This document shows, piece by piece, positions 14,687 through 18,741 of a stretch of DNA of 18,741 bases. A program made the position numbers and the translations under genes. Origin of the DNA: SZUA-76 sp945787585. Its GTDB lineage: Bacteria > Pseudomonadota > Gammaproteobacteria > SZUA-140. The notes beneath the pieces were generated by a model that ran no database searches, was not told where the DNA came from, and saw only the letters and a list, made by a program, of their open reading frames with translations. The stretch is taken from contig CAMYIG010000075.1 in NCBI GenBank assembly GCA_947258425.1, positions 1 to 18,741 on the forward strand, read 5' to 3'. Position 1 is the stretch's first letter. Every line of letters starts with the position of its first letter.

Positions 14687-15438
14687 TAGTGTTCCAGCCT
14701 TTGCGCCCAGTCACGCACGGTATCGAGCAAGCGGTGATTGGTAAGGTCTACCTGTAACGGGGTGATCGAAACAAAACCTTCGTTGATCGCATGAAAATCC
14801 GTGCCAGGTCCGGCATCCTGTTCGCCGCCGGCGGGACCGATCCAGTAAATGTCACGACCGCGCGGGTCCTGTTCACGGATAACCGCCTCGGCCTTATGTC
14901 GATGGCCAAGGCGAGTCACCTTGAAACCGGCGAGTTGCTCCCACGGAAGATCAGGCACATTTATATTAAGGATGGTATTGCCATCAAGTGGCGCATCACG
15001 CAACTGCACCACGAGCTTTTGTGCAACACGCGCTGCTGTTTCAAAATAGGTCGCGTTGTGACTGGTCAATGAAATCGCAATCGTTGGCAAACCCAGAAAA
15101 CGTCCTTCCATCGCTGCCGCTACGGTACCGGAATAAAGCACATCATCACCGAGATTGGCGCCGTTATTGATACCGGAGACCACCATATCTGGCTCTTCCT
15201 GTAGTAATCCTGTGATGGCGAGATGAACGCAATCTGTTGGCGTACCATTGATTGAATAGAAGCCGTTCTCGGCACGCGTAACGCGCAGTGGCTGGTCGAG
15301 CGTCAGGGAGTTGCTGGCGCCGCTGCGGTCTCGATCCGGGGCGACCACGGTAGTCTCCGCCATCTCAGCAAGGGCACGATTGAGATGAATAATACCAGTT
15401 GCCTGATAGCCATCATCGTTACTGATTAGAATATGCAT
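14686..15438 (-). CDS. surE: 5'/3'-nucleotidase SurE
   Basis: SurE is a metal-dependent phosphatase acting on nucleoside monophosphates and short polyphosphates, tied to stationary-phase survival. The 250-residue protein begins with MHILISNDDG, giving metal ligands Asp8 and Asp9; Ser39 lies in PDRDRSGASNS and Asn92 in SGINNGANLGDDVLYSGTV. This is the complete SurE fold at usual length. The ATG has AAAGAG directly against it, too close to be a good ribosome binding site. surE heads the surE-pcm-yqaA-nlpD unit. The 131-nt gap to nuoN upstream probably holds its promoter, but I could not single out boxes. Confidence 0.97.
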   Translation of the reverse strand: MHILISNDDGYQATGIIHLNRALAEMAETTVVAPDRDRSGASNSLTLDQPLRVTRAENGFYSINGTPTDCVHLAITGLLQEEPDMVVSGINNGANLGDDVLYSGTVAAAMEGRFLGLPTIAISLTSHNATYFETAARVAQKLVVQLRDAPLDGNTILNINVPDLPWEQLAGFKVTRLGHRHKAEAVIREQDPRGRDIYWIGPAGGEQDAGPGTDFHAINEGFVSITPLQVDLTNHRLLDTVRDWAQRLEH

Positions 15439-15569
15439 CTCTTTACATCACTCAAACAGGATCACAGACAAACCACAATATTAGAACAGTGAGGTAAGCT
15501 TAACTGGTATGCGGATATTGTTACAATCACGACCCTGCTATGAACCGTGGACGATGGTGCCTGCGCCAG

Positions 15570-17009
15570 TTATGCCAGCACAGCAGTACATAGTGCAATC
15601 AGTCCTGTCGGATAGATGCCCAGAAATAATATTAACAGGCCATTAGCACTCATTACGGCACGCATGTCATATGCGCTGCTGATAGGTGTATTATCTACCG
15701 CGTCATCGAAATACATATATTTGATCACACGTAGATAGTAAAAGGCACCGATGACAGAGAACACAACCGCAAGCACGGCCAACCATACCAGTCCGGTATC
15801 AACCACCGCGCTCAATACCGCCAGTTTGGCATAAAAACCGACGGTGGGTGGCACACCTGCCATCGAGAACATCACAATCAACATCATACCCGCAAACCAT
15901 GGGCTACGTTGATTGAGCCCCTTGAAGTCTTCCAGTTTGTCGGCCTCAAAGCCGTTACGGCTCAACAGTATGATCATGCCGAAACCCGCTAGTGACATCA
16001 ATGTATAGGCGATCACATAGAACATCGCCGCTGAATAGCCACTACTGGTGCCGGCAATAATACCCAACAGCAGAAAACCCACATGCGAAATCGTTGAATA
16101 GGCAAGCATCCGTTTGATGTTGGTCTGCGCAATCGCAATCACATTACCCGCGATGATCGAGAGCACCGCGAGGATAATCAACATATCCTGCCAGTGGTCA
16201 ATCAGACCACCCAGTCCTTCGACGAGCAGACGCATCAACATTGCAAAGGCGGCAATCTTTGGCGCGGCAGTGATGAAGAGTGTAATCGCCGTCGGTGCGC
16301 CGTGATAGACATCGGGCACCCACATATGGAATGGCACGGCACCGAGTTTGAATGCGAGCCCAATAATGATAAAGACCAGCGCAAACTTCAGCACGATGTC
16401 ATCACTCGACCCCTGCTGAATGAATGAGGCAATCGCGGTGTGATCCAGTGAGCCCGTCGCGCCATAAAGCATCGACATACCGTAGAGCAACATGCCAGAT
16501 GCGATCGCACCAAGCACGAAGTACTTCATTGCTGCCTCAGAGGCAACATCCGAATCGCGGTTAAGAGCGACCATGGCGTACATAGCAAGCGACAGGACCT
16601 CAAGCCCGAGGTAGATCACCAACAGATTATTGGCCGACACCATCACCATCATGCCCAGCACCGCGAACAGCGCCAGCACAAAATATTCACCCTTGAACAG
16701 GCCACGCTCAATCAGGTATTCGCGTGAGTAGATAAAGACTATCGCGGTGCTGAGGTAGATAAAGAGCTTAAGCACGGTGCCCATGCCATCATTCACAAAC
16801 ATCCCACCAAAGGTGTATTCTGGCACTGAACTCTGCACGATGACAGAGAGCACCGCAGCACCCAGCAATGTCGCCTGCGAAAGCAGATAGGTGATTGAAC
16901 GATTTTTATCCGTCAGAAATAGATCGACCACCAGGACAACACATATCATGGTGAGCACAAAGATCTCTGGCAGTGCCGGTGCAAAATTTGGGATTTCGAA
17001 AGCCATCAT
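15570..17009 (-). CDS. nuoN: NADH-quinone oxidoreductase subunit N
   Basis: NuoN is one of the three antiporter-like membrane subunits of complex I, which pumps protons as NADH reduces quinone. The 479-residue protein is hydrophobic throughout and keeps the key charged residues in membrane helices: Glu137 in YLGLEVLSLAMYA, Lys221 in LAFKLGAVPFHMW, and Lys251 in ITAAPKIAAF. The family motif NIKRMLAYSTISHVGFLLLG is present. Two adjacent ATGs (17009 and 17006) are possible starts; the difference is one residue. It follows nuoM by 49 nt and ends the nuo operon here, with surE next on the same strand. Confidence 0.97.
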   Translation of the reverse strand: MMAFEIPNFAPALPEIFVLTMICVVLVVDLFLTDKNRSITYLLSQATLLGAAVLSVIVQSSVPEYTFGGMFVNDGMGTVLKLFIYLSTAIVFIYSREYLIERGLFKGEYFVLALFAVLGMMVMVSANNLLVIYLGLEVLSLAMYAMVALNRDSDVASEAAMKYFVLGAIASGMLLYGMSMLYGATGSLDHTAIASFIQQGSSDDIVLKFALVFIIIGLAFKLGAVPFHMWVPDVYHGAPTAITLFITAAPKIAAFAMLMRLLVEGLGGLIDHWQDMLIILAVLSIIAGNVIAIAQTNIKRMLAYSTISHVGFLLLGIIAGTSSGYSAAMFYVIAYTLMSLAGFGMIILLSRNGFEADKLEDFKGLNQRSPWFAGMMLIVMFSMAGVPPTVGFYAKLAVLSAVVDTGLVWLAVLAVVFSVIGAFYYLRVIKYMYFDDAVDNTPISSAYDMRAVMSANGLLILFLGIYPTGLIALCTAVLA

Positions 17010-17058
17010 TCTCTATCGTCTAATGTTCGTTATCAGATCGCAATAAGTACGTAATACA

Positions 17059-18567
17059 TTAAAGCTTGGATACAACAACATGCTCAAGCAGGTTGTTGAC
17101 CGTTGCGTGCATTACATCAATCAGTGGCGCAGGCCACAGACCCAGTATTAATACCGCAGCTGCTAATGTGCCCAGAATCATCGCTTCACGCGCATTCAGG
17201 TCCTTCAGTTCAGCCACCTTATCATTCTTTACCTCGCCAAACAGCACTCGTTTGACCATCCACAGGGTGTACGCCGCACCAAAAATAAGGGTCAATGCCG
17301 CAAGGAAGGCGTACCAGAAGTTGGCCTGGAATGCGCTCAGAATCACCATGAACTCGCCGACAAAACCAGAGGTACCCGGTAGGCCTGCATTGGCCATCGC
17401 AAAAAAGAGCATCAATGCTGCAAAGACAGGCATGGTATTGGTCACACCGCCGTAGTCACTGATGTTACGGCTATGCATACGGTCATACATCACCCCGACA
17501 CAGAGGAACATCGCGCCCGATATAAAGCCGTGCGAAACCATCTGTACCAGTGCCCCCTCTACGCCCAACACCGCGCCCTGAATAGAGCCAGTCTTCTCAA
17601 AGATGGTGAACACCAGGAAGAAACCGAGCGTCACAAACCCCATGTGTGCAATCGATGAATAGGCGATCAGTTTCTTCATATCTTCCTGCACCAGCGCGAC
17701 GAATGCGATGTAAACAATCGCAACCAGTGACATCAGAATAATCAACCAGTCGAGTTCGAAACTCGCGTCCGGCACAATCGGCATCATGAAGCGCACAAAA
17801 CCGTACGCGCCAAGCTTCAGCATAATAGCCGCCAGAATCACGGAGCCACCTGTCGGCGCCTCAACATGCGCATCCGGCAACCAGGTATGCACTGGCCACA
17901 TCGGTACTTTGACTGCGAAGGCGATCAGGAACGCGAAGAATATGAGTATTTGCGCCTCAATGCCAATTTTAAGTGCGTGAAAATCGAGAATCGCAAAACT
18001 TTTGTCTGCCTGAAAATAGAGATAGAGCAGCGCGACTAATAGAAAGACCGAGCCAAAAAAGGTGTAAAGGAAGAACTTGATCGTGGCATAAACACGACGT
18101 GGACCACCCCAGACACCGATGACAATAAACATCGGGATCAGCATCGCCTCCCAGAACACATAGAAGAGCACTGAATCAAGCGCTGCAAAGACACCAATCA
18201 TCATCCCTTCCATAATCAGGAAGGCCGCCATGTACTGCGCGACACGATCTTTGATCACTTCCCAGCCAGCAGCCACAACGAATATGGTTGAAAATGCCGT
18301 CAGCAGAATCAATGGCATTGAAATACCGTCGACACCGAGGTGGTAGTTGATATTAAACGTCGGTATCCAGCTCGCCATCTCGACAAACTGCATCTCATGC
18401 GTACTGTTATCAAAACTGAAAAAGAGCGGTAGTGATACCAGAAAAGTGACAGCCGAGACCGCTAATGCCATCCAACGGATATTGGCATCAGTCGTGTGTC
18501 GACTCGCGGCAAGCACCGCTAGTCCACCCAATATGGGTAACCAGATTACTAGACTAAGCAGTGGCAA
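17059..18567 (-). CDS. nuoM: NADH-quinone oxidoreductase subunit M
   Basis: NuoM is the second antiporter-like proton-pumping subunit. The 502-residue protein begins PLLSLVIWLPILGGL and shows Glu140 in VFWEAMLIPMF, Lys220 in FAVKVPMWPVHTWLPDAH, VEAPTGGSVILAAIMLKLG with Lys251, and EDMKKLIAYSSIAHMGFVTL. These match the proton-path residues known for NuoM. The start codon is TTG (18567-18565): a strong GGAGG lies 9 nt upstream and the family N-terminus begins right there, while no ATG is suitably placed. It follows nuoL by 37 nt. The rare start may lower output relative to nuoL. Confidence 0.96.
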   Translation of the reverse strand: MPLLSLVIWLPILGGLAVLAASRHTTDANIRWMALAVSAVTFLVSLPLFFSFDNSTHEMQFVEMASWIPTFNINYHLGVDGISMPLILLTAFSTIFVVAAGWEVIKDRVAQYMAAFLIMEGMMIGVFAALDSVLFYVFWEAMLIPMFIVIGVWGGPRRVYATIKFFLYTFFGSVFLLVALLYLYFQADKSFAILDFHALKIGIEAQILIFFAFLIAFAVKVPMWPVHTWLPDAHVEAPTGGSVILAAIMLKLGAYGFVRFMMPIVPDASFELDWLIILMSLVAIVYIAFVALVQEDMKKLIAYSSIAHMGFVTLGFFLVFTIFEKTGSIQGAVLGVEGALVQMVSHGFISGAMFLCVGVMYDRMHSRNISDYGGVTNTMPVFAALMLFFAMANAGLPGTSGFVGEFMVILSAFQANFWYAFLAALTLIFGAAYTLWMVKRVLFGEVKNDKVAELKDLNAREAMILGTLAAAVLILGLWPAPLIDVMHATVNNLLEHVVVSKL

Positions 18568-18604
18568 GCTGAATATCCTCCGATATTTCCATTATTATTA
18601 TTTC

Positions 18605-18741
18605 TTAAACTATTACAAACAGGGTTAACAACACCACAAGCCCGAGAATCATCGCGAAGGCGTAGTGATAGAGATAACCTGTTTGGGTATAACGTGCAAC
18701 ACTTGCGAACCAGCCAACCAGGTTGGCACTCCCATTCACAA
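18605..18741 (-). CDS. nuoL: NADH-quinone oxidoreductase subunit L, C-terminal end
   Basis: The last 44 or so codons of a gene entering from the right edge and ending at TAA 18607-18605. The product reads VNGSANLVGWFASVARYTQ, then TGYLYHYAFAMILG, then a hydrophobic helix ending LFVIV. This is the usual NuoL C-terminus (N-G-x-A, a lateral-helix end, then the last membrane helix). Gene order nuoL-nuoM-nuoN supports the call. The rest of the gene lies outside the window. Confidence 0.9.
   Translation of the reverse strand, partial: VNGSANLVGWFASVARYTQTGYLYHYAFAMILGLVVLLTLFVIV

Noticed and set aside
15439..15569. Promoter or terminator in the gap between nuoN and surE
   Set aside because: The imperfect repeat near 15558-15582 has mismatches and no U-tract. 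No -35/-10 pair stood out with acceptable spacing, although surE probably has a promoter here.

Overview
The window is a piece of a gammaproteobacterial chromosome, mostly housekeeping genes. The best taxonomic marks are the divergent block lptG-lptF | pepA-holC-valS, the run surE-pcm-yqaA-nlpD, and a proton-pumping NADH dehydrogenase operon ending nuoL-nuoM-nuoN. Base composition looks balanced by eye, with A+T-rich intergenic stretches. Nothing fixes genus or species. A free-living, possibly motile, c-di-GMP-signalling bacterium fits. There are no rRNA or tRNA genes, insertion sequences, phage genes or CRISPR arrays.

Layout. 1-314: start of a TVP38/VTT membrane protein gene (minus), cut by the window edge. 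668-1375: msrB and a small cysteine-rich CWC protein (minus). 1555-1791: a 78-residue protein resembling the two ends of a flagellar rod protein (plus). 1810-4042: lptF and lptG (minus), diverging from pepA-holC-small acidic protein-valS (4259-9430, plus). The small gene between holC and valS carries a one-base frameshift. After valS come an exported DUF2914 protein and a YkgJ-type cysteine-cluster protein (plus). 10318-12302: a tight two-gene unit (minus) of a receiver-CheC fusion and a PAS-GGDEF diguanylate cyclase. 12684-15438: surE-pcm-yqaA-nlpD (minus). 15570-18741: nuoN, nuoM and the end of nuoL (minus).

How the genes fit together. LptF/LptG extract lipopolysaccharide from the inner membrane. 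PepA, HolC and ValS serve peptide turnover, replication and translation. SurE, Pcm and MsrB are stress-survival or repair enzymes, and NlpD activates septal amidases. The Nuo subunits are the membrane proton-pumping arm of complex I.

The most notable points are these. The place after nlpD where rpoS usually lies holds an A+T-rich gap and then the receiver-CheC/diguanylate cyclase pair on the same strand. The receiver of that fusion has Ala where the phosphoacceptor Asp should be, while one CheC phosphatase motif is intact. A hairpin encloses its start codon. There are also a minimal rod-like protein, a frameshifted conserved gene, a palindrome over the valS -10 box, and a three-armed alternating hairpin between two convergent genes. 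I found no clearly new multi-gene system; the receiver-CheC plus cyclase pair is the best candidate.
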